From Cryptomeria japonica (taxonomy: Eukaryota; Streptophyta; Pinopsida; Cupressales; Cupressaceae), in the NCBI RefSeq assembly GCF_030272615.1, contig NC_081415.1, positions 236,183,584 through 236,247,583 of the forward strand: a stretch of DNA of 64,000 bases, read 5' to 3'. Of this stretch, positions 44,561 through 54,700 are shown in pieces. The position numbers were made by a program, and so were the translations under genes. The notes beneath the pieces are model-generated. The model saw nothing but the letters and a program-made list of their open reading frames with translations, ran no database searches and was not told where the DNA came from. Numbering within the stretch: the first letter of the stretch is position 1; each line of letters begins with the position of its first letter.

Positions 44561-45374
44561 AAGATTCATCGCACAACTTGTAGATAAATGTCATCCTTTC
44601 CAGCATCAACTTCACAAGAATATCAAATTCAAATGGGATGACCACTGTCAACATGCTTTCCAAATTCTTAAAGATTGTCTCTTAAATCCACCAGTATTGA
44701 TGCCGCCTACCAAGGAAAACCTCTACTACTTTACATATCAACTACAAAAATAGCACTAGGGGCACTATTGGCACAACAGGATCATGATGGCAAGGAAAGA
44801 GCTATCTATTACATCAATCGCACATTGGTTGTGTACGAGCTTAATTAAAATCCAATTGAGAACGCGTGTCTTGTCATGGTTTTTGCTTTGTAAAAATTGC
44901 ATCATTACATGTTAACTCACAAGACAAAGCTCATTGCAAGAATAGATCCACTTTAGTATCTCCTCAATAAGGCAACACTCACTGGTAGGTAGGCTAAATG
45001 GGTTATGATGCTGAGCGAATTTGACATAGATTACATTGACAAAAAATCCATTAAAGAACAAGCTATTGTAGATCATTTAGCAGGTGCTCCTATGATCAAT
45101 GATACACCCATTATCTCAGAATTCTTGGATGAATCTAGCTTCACAGTAAAATAGTCAAAGCCTTGGCAACTCTATTTTGATGGTTCATACATGTAGCATG
45201 GAGCACGATTTGGTATCCTCTTCATCACACCTCAAGGTGACTCCATTCCTAAGTCATATCGGTTGTCATTCCCTTGCATAAATAACATAGCAGAATATGA
45301 AGCATTAATAACATGTCTACAAATAGCAGTTCAGTGGAAGATAGGAACTTCATGCTTTTGGGGACTCTCAACTC
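44561..45374 (+). pseudogene. RNase H and second RNase H of element B
   Basis: Connection and first RNase H at about 44560-45110: HQLHKNIKFKWDDHCQHAF, a broken LGALLAQQ block, NPIENACLVMVFAL, AKWVMMLSEFDIDYI and IKEQAIVDHLAGAP. Second, archaeal-type RNase H at about 45150-45370: WQLYFDGSYM, a stop, HGARFGILFITPQGD, then NNIAEYEALITCLQIAV and a frameshifted GDSQL region. Tandem RNase H domains support Tat assignment. At least six stops. Confidence 0.8.
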
Positions 45375-46910
45375 GTGATTCGTCAAGAAAACAATGACTA
45401 TCAAACTAAAGATGAAAATTTAATACCATACAAGAAAATGGTAGATGATTTCAAGCAATACTTCACACAGATAGTCTTTGAACAAATCGCAAAGGATAAT
45501 AGTCGAGTTGTAGATGTCATGGCTACTATTGCTTCTTTGATTGACATTCCTCATAATGAGACCCGCTACGAGTTCTTGGTGGATAATCTTTTAGTCCCCT
45601 TATATGATATCAGGCCTGTAGAAATGATATGTGTCATTGGTCCCGATTCCCCTTGGTACGATACCATTATCACTTACCTTCGTGACAATACTCTTCCACC
45701 TGACCTTTCCAACAATCAATGTCATACGTTTATTTGCCAATCTTCTCGATACACCATTTTAGCCAATACCCTTTATCGTCAGGGTCTAAATGGTACTCTC
45801 CTCAGATGTTTAGAAAGTGATGAAGTTGAGATCGCATTACGTGAGGTTCATGCCGGTATATGTGGTGCTCATTCTAGTGGTCCAACCTTGGCCAATAAAT
45901 TGATGAGGGTCAGATACTACTAGCATATGATGGAAAAATACTCATATCAGTTCATCAGAAAATGTAAGCAGTGTCAGATACATGGAGACCTTATTCATGC
46001 ACCAACACAGGAACTTGATCCGATTGCCACTCCATGGCCCTTTTGTTGGTGGGGACTCGATCTCATAGGAAATATTCACCCTCCTTATTCCAATGGCCAT
46101 AAATTCATTATCACAGTAATAGAATATTTCATGAAGTGGATTGAAGTCACTCCTCTCACCCAAGTCACTAGAAATAAGATTGCAACATTTATCCTTAAGT
46201 ATATCATTTGTCGATATGGTGTCCCTCTCTCCATCATCACAAACGATGGGTGTTCTTTCAAGAACCAGGATGTTAGTGAGCTTTATGATTGATTCCATAT
46301 CTATCACCATTTATCCACTCCATATTACCCCCAAGGTAATGGCCAAGCCAAGGTATCTAATAAAAATATCCTGAAAATCCTTAAGAAGATCATCGATGAC
46401 ATTGGCCGTAATTGGCATATCCAACTGAACCTCGTACTATGGGCCTATTGCACAAGTGTCGGTATACCAACTATAGCCACTCCTTACTCACTTGCCTATT
46501 GTGTTGAAGCTATCTTGCCTGCCGAGGTTGAGTTACCATCCTTATGGGTCTCTTTTCACAACATCATCAATGACGAAGACTATAAGGTCTCTCGCTTACA
46601 AGATTTGGAATTTTTGGATGAGTGTAGGCAAACTGCTTTCAATCATCTCAAATCTTATCAATAATGTATGATTCAAAGCTACAATCACAAGGTTAAGCCT
46701 CACACATTTAAGGTGGGTGACTTAGTGCTCAGAGAAAAACCTAAAAATCAGCAGGATAGAGAAAAGAAGGGTATGTTTGAACCAAAGTGGCGTGGCCCTT
46801 AAATCATCATAATAGAATATGGATCAGGTTCATGTCAACTCTCAACACCAGATGGAGAATTTTTGGAGGATCCTATAAACAACATGCACCTTCGCAAGTT
46901 TTACACATAG
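45375..46910 (+). pseudogene. Integrase of element B
   Basis: Open pieces 45375-45923 and 45927-46292, then decayed. Zinc module: REVHAGICGAHSSGPTLANK, then RKCKQCQIHGD. Core: WGLDLIGNI (first Asp), FMKWIEVTPLTQ, IITNDGCSFKNQD (second Asp), and TPYYPQGNGQAKVSNK, where the catalytic Glu (GQAE/GQVE, present in element A) is Lys. C-terminal part: VLWAYCTSVGIPTIATPYSLAY, KPHTFKVGDLVLREK and PKWRGP.IIIIEYGSGSCQL, ending NNMHLRKFYT at about 46908. A single stop (45922-45924) splits the N-terminal module from the core. Confidence 0.88.
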
Positions 46911-48716
46911 CTTTAGAGTATCTCTGTCAAAAATACAAAAAAAATCAGAAAAACAAAAAAATCGTTACTTGGTGAAAACTTGGAAAATAAGTGAAGCGCC
47001 TTGTGACACAAACAAATTAAAAAATCCAAAAACGTAAAGAGAAATAAATTCGTCCAATGGTGAAAACCACTTCAGTGGTGCCCTAGGCAAGTACCATGGT
47101 GAAAACTGGGTTACCAACGCCATGTGTAGGGACTTTGCTCCTCCCTCCGTAAGGATTCACTCCAATCCTTTCACTTTGCATACACTCACAACATTTCATT
47201 TCGCAACAAATTGAACCATTCCCATCATGGCTTGTTATTGATCTACCTATGATTAGTTCACCATACATAATAAACCTCTTTTCCATACCCTTTTTTCACC
47301 CTTCCCCATCATAATAAATCGGGTCCAATCTATAACTGTGTCAAATCTCAAATCTAGTGATGGAAGTGGAACCCTAAACATCACATGTTCTGAGGAGCAT
47401 CGTCTTTTTATTCCTCCCTCTTTTCACGCACAATCCACAATAAAAGATCAATTGCATTGTTGATCCACAATAAAGTATCAGTTTCATAGATTCAATCAGT
47501 TTTAGATGAGACACAAGAAACAGTGGGCTTTCAACAAATCAATCTTTCAATAGACTTTGGCAACAACATGTTTTTCAGCGTAATATGTCCCTTACCAGGA
47601 TAACAACATTGTGACAAGATCAAACATTTTAACATATATGGAAAGAAACACAAATAGCTTGAGGATTCCATTGGATGTTGGTGTCAAGTCTTGGTTTTCT
47701 CTTGATTTTATCTTTTATGGTGACATGTCTTTTAGCTTTTTTGAGATTTCTTTGACTAGAGATTCTATCTCCAGGATGTCTTTGACTAGAAAGGTGAGGA
47801 TGGGGTATGTTCACCTACTTTTGTTGTCTATGGATTATTTCTTAGTAATACTATGACTCGTCCAAGGATATGAGGACATTGTGAGTCTAGTGTAAATTGG
47901 GGCATTCCTTGTTTGTGATTGTTTGATCTCCATGCAAACAGGTACAATGACTTTCTAGGTTAAACCTATACTTGGATAATCATAACCTATTTTCCATAAT
48001 AAAGCTCAATGATGATAATAACATAAGAATCTCTTTCACCTCCATGTCTTCTAACTTCCATCCCCTTTTTCCGTTTGTCCTCCATTGTCCCTTCCTGAGT
48101 CTATGTAGCTCATCCTTACATGACTGAGTATATTGACACATCAAAAATATTTGCATTTCATGTAGTTCACCTACATCAACATATGTCAGTATATATCATA
48201 CATATCGTATAATGTCGGATCCTGCACACACCACTTATTAGTATCTTATATAAACATTTGCATTTCATATAATAACAAAAACAAAAATATATGGCATCAC
48301 ATTATATAGATTTCATAGATCATCATAAATATGCATAAAATCACACAAAGATCACATCATCTAAACATCCATTACATCATCCATATAGATTAGATTGCAT
48401 CTCATAATCAGTACAATTGTATAAGCATATAATCATCATAAAATCATAAATACAACCATAGCATAAGGTCATCGCATCAGCATATTGCATCACATGCACA
48501 TATAGATATATCTCATGAATCATGTAGACAACATACATATACTACATCATAATCACATTATAAGGTATATAGAACATCACATCACATATGAACACATGTA
48601 TATAATCGCTGCAAGGAATGAGTCATCTCATATATATCAAAAATATTAGTGTCATGATACAATGATGTCAAAAATATCACATATGGCTACAAAATCACCC
48701 GAAGGTGTCTACATCA
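46911..48716 (+). other. Non-coding 3' region of element B
   Basis: No gene recognised. 46911-47110 repeats the phrase 'tggtgaaaac(t/c)' three times. 48150-48716 is dominated by cat/atc-type triplet-rich low-complexity DNA (catcacatcatct, atcatcataaaatcat). Short ORFs look accidental. Confidence 0.5.
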
Positions 48717-51343
48717 TCATACAAAACTGATACAAAATGAGATCCAAGAGAGATATGATGAAGACCCTCCCTTAGAGTCAATAGGCCTTAAAGGGAATCT
48801 GAGCTCTCGAAGTACCAGCCCCAAGATCATCTCATCGCCCCCTACTACTGGTGGAGCGGGTGGACCCATGACCCCACTGCTAGACGCTAGTCGTCTATCT
48901 CTCCCTGTAGTAGTCATAGTAGTTTCTGAGGCCCTCCTATAGCTACCTACCCTCAGGTGTGGGGGTACTATTGCATAGTACAAGTTCCTCCAATAGGCTA
49001 ACATGTCTTTGGCCTAGAGACAGAAGGCAAATCTAGACATTATGTCCCCTGTTGCTGCAGCTTGTGCTACCCTCAGTGTATCCTCCGCAACTGTGTACCT
49101 CTGAATAACCCCATCCCTCTTTCGCTGAATCTGCCCTAGTTGTCACCTCAAATGAGTCACCTCTCTCTCTCGATTGCCAATCTTATCAACATGTCTCTGT
49201 GTGAGCTCTCGTGCCATGAACAAATCATCATCCTCCTCCTCATCTCCTCCTTGGGCTCCCTCTTCTTGCCCTCTCTGTTATGGGATGTCCAATCCCCATC
49301 CACCCTGTACTTGTCCCTGCCACTGTCCACCCTATACCTATCCCTATATATGGCTAGGAACCTTTAATACTTGTCCCCCTTTGCCCCTGGGTGGTCTCAG
49401 TGGCCTACCTCCCACTCCACCTCCCTATACTGTCTCTCCACCTCCATGGGCTCCCTCCCTCCCTCCATCTCTCTATCCCCCTCTCCCTTGGACAATCCTC
49501 CCCACCCCCCCTCTCTTTCGCCATCGACCACCTCCATCCTCATCATCATCCTCCTCCTCTACAAGTGGTATGGGCTCTTCTGGATCTGACAACCTAGGGA
49601 ACAAATGTACCTCAAAATAGGTTGTGTACTCCTCATCCATCACTACGTCTACCACATTTTCTAGCATGTCCCAGGGAATCAACACCATCTGCTAGAACTA
49701 TGTAACTATGACATCATAGGAAAAAATCGATCCCCGGTGAGCCTTCTCTCTAACCGTTCGTGCAAACTCTACAAACCCCCGTGGCATCTGTTGTCTCCTA
49801 TCGAATTGCCTAGTGTCCCTATCTATCAAATGTCTGTCCAAAATATAGGGAGTCATGATCTAATACCTTCTATGAAAATAAAATGGTAGCTCCCTATCAT
49901 CCTCTTCCCATGCCTCTTAATCCAAATAAGGCTATCATGTAACACCGTTTGTGTCATCCATCACTCACTTCCAGTACTCTAGCTTCCCAATCTATGGCTA
50001 AGAAGTGATCATGCTATACAAATGGACATATGTCTACCCATGTCCTTTGAACTTGAAGTGAAAAGGCCTCGTCACTACAATATGCTCATACGCCCACATC
50101 TACAGTAGAGTCACCCCACACCCTAACCCGCAACCACCAAGATACACAAATTGATGTAGCTCATGGTACAAATGAGCTAATATGCATGGCCTCCATGCAA
50201 ATATCCTCCTCTCAGTGAGTAGGATCTCTAGTGTCCTCCCCCACCCTATAGCCAGTCTGTGCATCACTCAGTCGGGACATAGATACTCATTGATCTTCCC
50301 TCCCACTAGTGCTGCCAAGGCATGTTCGTTGCTAGCCATCACATCCCAGCTCAGGTGTCTTGGTCTTAGCTCTAGCTCTGGGTCTCCAAAGACTCATCAA
50401 AGTGGAACTCTATCTCTCTCCTAGTCATATACTATTAGATCCCCATGGATCGATACTCGTAGTATCCTGGATACATCCTCTAATGTGACTGATATCTCGC
50501 TAGTCAACAAATGAAATGTGCACGTATCCAAGTACCATCTCTCTACGAGAACAGTTAGTGGTCTAGTGTTCATCTTATATCTGGCATGTACATAATATGC
50601 CTCAAACCCATGGTGTCAATAGCAGCATGCTCATCACTAGTCAATTCTATTCGTAGCCGCTGAGTCACTGGGAATCTCTCTTGTGACTCTAGTTGGGGCA
50701 AGTCCTCCTGCATCCAATCAAACAAATCGTGTCAATCCTAGTAGTACTCATATTCATCACATAGTGTTGCTTATCTTATCCTACCCTAGCCTAGTGGTAC
50801 CTATGTCTATCACATGGTGTTGCTCATTAGGCTCTATCCTAGTGTATATGTTTGTCACATTACACTATATCCTATCTTGCTAGAGCACTCATCGGATTTT
50901 ATCAATTTGACGACTTATCCTATACTCAACTTAGCAAACCTATTTATTTTAGGGCACTTGTTGAGTGAGTCCTCTCACAACTTATCCAATTGGCAACGTA
51001 TGTCTATCACAAAATTATCAATTCTAGCCTTGTTTTCAGTTTGTCTGTCCTAGAGCACCTATTGAGTGAATTCTCTCAGCAGCTTATCTAATTGACAACG
51101 TATGTCTATCACAAAATTGTCAAGTTTTGCCTTTTCTAGACACAAGCTTTATTACTTATGCAGATGCGATCATACTCTACCTATATGTGCCTGTCATCAC
51201 TAACATGGACAAACCTAACCTAGACATGTTTTGGACCTAAATGTCGCTTCCGTGTTTTTGCATAAGTAGACCTAAAATGCATTAAATGCACCATAAATGC
51301 GAAAATATACAAAACAGATCAAGGTACTTACCGACTCAACCAT
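48717..51343 (-). pseudogene. PMD gene relic, antisense within element B
   Basis: On the minus strand a start at 51343 (MVES) meets a GTAAGT donor; an acceptor at 50708 restores the frame as EDLPQLESQERFPVTQ. The PMD follows: LRHIMYMPDIR, a one-base frameshift near 50575, VERWYLDTCTFHLLTSEISV, TLEDVSRILRVSIHGDL (about 50530-50450), AWRPCILAHLYHELHQFVYL and, after one stop, MWAYEHIVVTRPFHFKFKG (about 50190-50045). The tail has an acidic EEEDDDEDGGGRW segment (about 49560) and an R/S/G-rich C-terminus (49004-48717). The same family and layout occur in element A at 786-2642. PMD proteins of plants lack known catalytic activity; host members (MAIN/MAIL) act in gene silencing and genome maintenance. 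Confidence 0.75.
50708..51331 (-). other. Putative intron in the antisense PMD relic of B
   Basis: GTAAGT donor (51331-51326) and GATTGGATGCAG acceptor (ending 50708) remove 624 bases and keep the frame between MVES and EDLPQL. Inferred from splice consensus. Confidence 0.45.
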
Positions 51344-51561
51344 GTCATCTGGTCTCTAGTACTGTCAGACGCGATAGAATTGATGAAGTCTATCTGTCAT
51401 GTCTCATATACTGGTGATTTCTCTCACTAAGGGCTCTGTTATGTGTGCTCTAATCCCTTGAGTGTTGTGGATGCCAATGAGGATGTTTTTCCTTCTAACT
51501 TGCATATATAAGATAACCCTAGTCTCTTATGTCCTTCCCTCCTGCTTCTTGAGTTAGTCTT
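51344..51561. other. Upstream side of the antisense PMD relic
   Basis: No ORF of note. It would hold the 5' untranslated region or promoter of the antisense gene, but I see no clear TATA box. It ends at element C's flank TTTCC (51562-51566). Confidence 0.4.
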
Positions 51562-51566
51562 TTTCC

Positions 51567-52317
51567 TGTTGGCAAATGCACACTCCAATGAGAAATTGTA
51601 GGTGATTGAAGGTATTTTCATTCATGGCAACCTTGCAATCCTATGATACCGACAGGCACCGGCACCAGAAGACTCCACACTGGCATACAGATCACCGACA
51701 CAGAAAAGGAAGATTACCGGCACCATGGCCAACATGAATTTTGTGTAATTATACTTTATAATTAATTGTAAAATCTTTTTGTAAGCTAGCATGGCGAATT
51801 GTAATATGACTCATATAAGTATGAGATCATTGTAGATCATTTATGATGCATAGAATGAAAAGAGTATAGCAGACCTAATGTGCAAATTATTAGGATAAGG
51901 GTTTATTTATATTGCAGAGCTTAAACCGGTACTGAATCTGGCATAGTAGATGCTGATCTGAAGCAGTACATGACAGTAAACAGTAATATTCTCTTATTGT
52001 ACTGAGCTCTAGGCACTTGGCCTTCCTGCATGTGCAGGCCCCTATTGTAAACAGTAATATTCTCTTATTGTCCAGTAAGCGAATATTGTGGGTCACAAAT
52101 CCCACCGAGGTTTTTCCCACATCGGGTTTCCTCGTTAAAAATATTGTGTTATGGTGTGCTTTTCATGTTGTGATTGTTGTTCTTATTTACTGCATTAATT
52201 TTTGTTTACCGGTACACAGTTTTGAAATACTCTTCATGTTACAATTCAAGAAAATTCTTTTACCAGTTAGATACTGATTCACCCCCCCCCCTCTCAGTAT
52301 CTATGGGAATCCTAACA
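51567..52317 (+). repeat. 5' LTR of C
   Basis: TGTTGGCAAATGC… to …GAATCCTAACA, 751 bp. Relative to the 3' LTR it lacks about 45 bases near 51978, where a stretch ending in 'acagtaatattctcttattg' is apparently gene-converted or duplicated (that phrase occurs twice: 51974-51996 and 52050-52070). Confidence 0.93.
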
Positions 52318-52319
52318 AT

Positions 52320-52332
52320 TGGTATTAGAGCC
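52320..52332 (+). other. Primer-binding site of C
   Basis: TGGTATTAGAGCC, two bases after the LTR; it differs from the initiator-Met type TGGTATCAGAGC of D and E by one C-to-T change. Confidence 0.85.
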
Positions 52333-52361
52333 TGGTCCTCTATTTTCAGAAGCCTGACAAC

Positions 52362-53459
52362 TTGAGGAACATCTTGACACTGGTAGAGATGGAAAACTTG
52401 AGAAAGCAATTGGAAACAACTCTTTCAGACTATGATGCAGAAAAGGTGAAGAATATCAAACTTGAAGATGATCTGAAGGTTGCACAGGATATCATTCAAG
52501 GACTTCAAGAAAATTTCACTATTGCAAGGAATAAAAGAAGAGAACTTTGTGAAAAGATGCATAATGATGAAGATGAAAAGGAAACTCTCAATGATCTGGT
52601 AAACAAGCTGAGACAAGAAATCAATACAACGAAGAATGAGATGCATGATATGACTATGAGATTTTGTAAAGAAATTGAAGATAGAAAGAAGAATGAATAT
52701 GACTTGACTAGAGCAATCAATGATGCTGCAAATGAAAATCTAAGACTCACTCATATGAATGATATGCTAAAGACAGATCTAATTCACTTAGAACATGAGA
52801 AAACTAAACTCATGAGACAGAAGGATTTCTTGCAAAATGAATTGGCTATTGCAAATCAACACAAGGAGAAATTCAAGAAAAGTTCACAGGAACTTGATGA
52901 CATGCTGAAAAATCAGAAACCTAATGGTGATACAAATGGCCTTGGCTTTGAAATTGGTGAAAGCTCCGGTACTACAAACAAACATGATCATAGCAAATCG
53001 GTAAGACAACCTAATGCTTACAAATTTAATGGGAAATGCTTTAACTGTAACAGGTATGGTCATAGAGAAAATCAGTGTAGATCTAGAAACTATCAGAACA
53101 CTAATACACCCATCAGTCAATGTTCGAAATGCAACAAAGTTGGTCATAATTCAGAAAATTGCAGAATGAATGTAAGATTTTATGTTTGTGGAAGATTTGG
53201 ACACTTATCTAATCAATGCAGAACACAAACTGGCATAGGATATAGGAAAGCTATTCAGAAAAACAATGTGACTTGTTATGCTTGTAACAAGATTAGACAT
53301 ATTGCTAAATTTTGTAGAAGTAAGGCATCACCGACAACTAACAAAGGACCCACCTTGAAAGGTAAAGAAAAATTTGAAGAGGTAAAGCAAGAATTCTCAA
53401 AACAATGGATCAGAAAGTCAGATCAGAATGTTGATGGGAATACTCCTCCACCGGCATAA
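52362..53459 (+). CDS. ORF1 of C: coiled-coil protein with four CCHC knuckles
   Basis: 365 uninterrupted residues. The first Met is at 52362; a second in-frame Met at 52389 (MENLRKQLETTL) may be the true start, since it begins the coiled coil. Residues ~10-190 are heptad-rich (LRKQLETTLSDYDAEKVK; LIHLEHEKTKLMRQKDFLQN). Knuckles: CFNCNRYGHRENQC (about 226-239), CSKCNKVGHNSENC (254-267), FYVCGRFGHLSNQC (first Cys replaced by Phe) and CYACNKIRHIAKFC (305-318). The tail is basic, ending NTPPPA. It probably plays a Gag-like, nucleic-acid-binding role, but the N-terminal half resembles a myosin/SMC-like coiled coil and not copia Gag. The intact frame is notable among the decayed neighbours. Confidence 0.85.
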   Translation: MRNILTLVEMENLRKQLETTLSDYDAEKVKNIKLEDDLKVAQDIIQGLQENFTIARNKRRELCEKMHNDEDEKETLNDLVNKLRQEINTTKNEMHDMTMRFCKEIEDRKKNEYDLTRAINDAANENLRLTHMNDMLKTDLIHLEHEKTKLMRQKDFLQNELAIANQHKEKFKKSSQELDDMLKNQKPNGDTNGLGFEIGESSGTTNKHDHSKSVRQPNAYKFNGKCFNCNRYGHRENQCRSRNYQNTNTPISQCSKCNKVGHNSENCRMNVRFYVCGRFGHLSNQCRTQTGIGYRKAIQKNNVTCYACNKIRHIAKFCRSKASPTTNKGPTLKGKEKFEEVKQEFSKQWIRKSDQNVDGNTPPPA

Positions 53460-53803
53460 CATAGTAACACTCCACCGGCAGGAGACTCTTCATCTAACGG
53501 AAGGAAAATCCTTTGGGGGTTTGGCAACAAATTGAAAAACATGCTAATATACCCTCGGTTGATGGTGAGAAGTTGAATTACTTCTTTACCGGCAGATGAG
53601 TTAAGTTGTGACTTAACCGGCAAGCATTAAATGTTGTAGTTGGAGAAAATAACATTATAAAGTAAGTGTTTTGGCTCCTTTTTCACTCACCGAGCATTCA
53701 AATCTCTTAGAGCATGAAAATTCTTAGCAAGGGCATCCATAGTGAGAAGGAAGCAAGTCATTCAAGCACACATACCTAAAGGCAGATTGAGGTATTTATA
53801 ACC

Positions 53804-54700
53804 ATGGCATCCTCCTCTATTCTTGAATTTATAGCAAACCCTACTGTGATTGAGGTTATCAAGTGCCCTAGACCCGTATTCAAACTTGTTCCCAAAATAG
53901 CGAAGAAAGATGATACCCTAGGTGCATTCTCTCAAATTCATAAAGGAGTAGTATATGCTAAAGATCCTAGGATATACATACATTGTCATATAGAGGAATT
54001 AGGAGATGATGAAATCAAGAACATGTATAGGACTATGATTTGTGATGTAAATGGCAATATCAAACCGGAACATAAGATAGTGGAAACCCTAGGTTTTACT
54101 GAAATCCTTAGTATCCTGGATTTTCCCAAGGATGTTATAAGGATTGTGCTAAGTAGAGTGCATGGTGAATTCTTTTGGTTGGATTCCATCCATAAGATCA
54201 CCAAAGAAGCAATTAAGGCAGTAACAGGGTTACCTTCCACCGGTAGCAGGCCTGACAGAACTAAAAAGGTCTCTAATGACACAGTAATGGACCTAACCGG
54301 CACAACATTTGACAAGAGATCACTTAGAGTCAATGATGTAAAGGACATAAATGTTAGATTTGTCAGTATGATCCTTGGCTATAAAGCCACACATGCTAAT
54401 AGATTAAACTCAGTATCTAGCTTGTGTATTAAAAGTGCTTATGAATTAGTGAACAACAATGCTAAGATTGACATCTGTGAATGGCTTAAAGATGAATTGA
54501 TAGACAATTTGAAGAAGATCAAAGGAGATAAGAAAGGAACTTTCAGATTTGGAAATTTGCTTGTATGTTTGATGTTGTACATTACTAAGGAAGTACCCGG
54601 TATTGGAAGAAAAGACTTTGGCTTTGATATATCGGTAGGAAAGCAACTATTGGACACATTAAACAACATGAGAGAAAATAGAGAGAAAAACTATAAATGA
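53804..54700 (+). pseudogene. ORF2 of C, N-terminal conserved domain
   Basis: 298 open residues from MASSSILEFIANPTVIEV. A compact, well-conserved domain shared with D: KGVVYAKDPRIYIHCHIEEL, GFTEILSILDFPKDVIRIVL, SRVHGEFFWLDSIHKITKEA, a G-L-P loop, VRFVSMILGYKATHAN, AKIDICEWLKDELIDNLKK and RFGNLLVCLMLYITKEVPG. No metal-binding, nucleotide-binding or protease signature that I can recognise. The frame is lost near 54697 by a single-base shift, after which homology to D continues in the next frame (EHFQALKARMKTRVRLSQ). Confidence 0.8.

Noticed and set aside
49174-49620. Pro/Ser-rich plus-strand ORFs at 49140-49620 resembling cell-wall proteins
   Set aside because: They are antisense shadows of the acidic, Arg/Gly-rich tail of the PMD relic on the minus strand.
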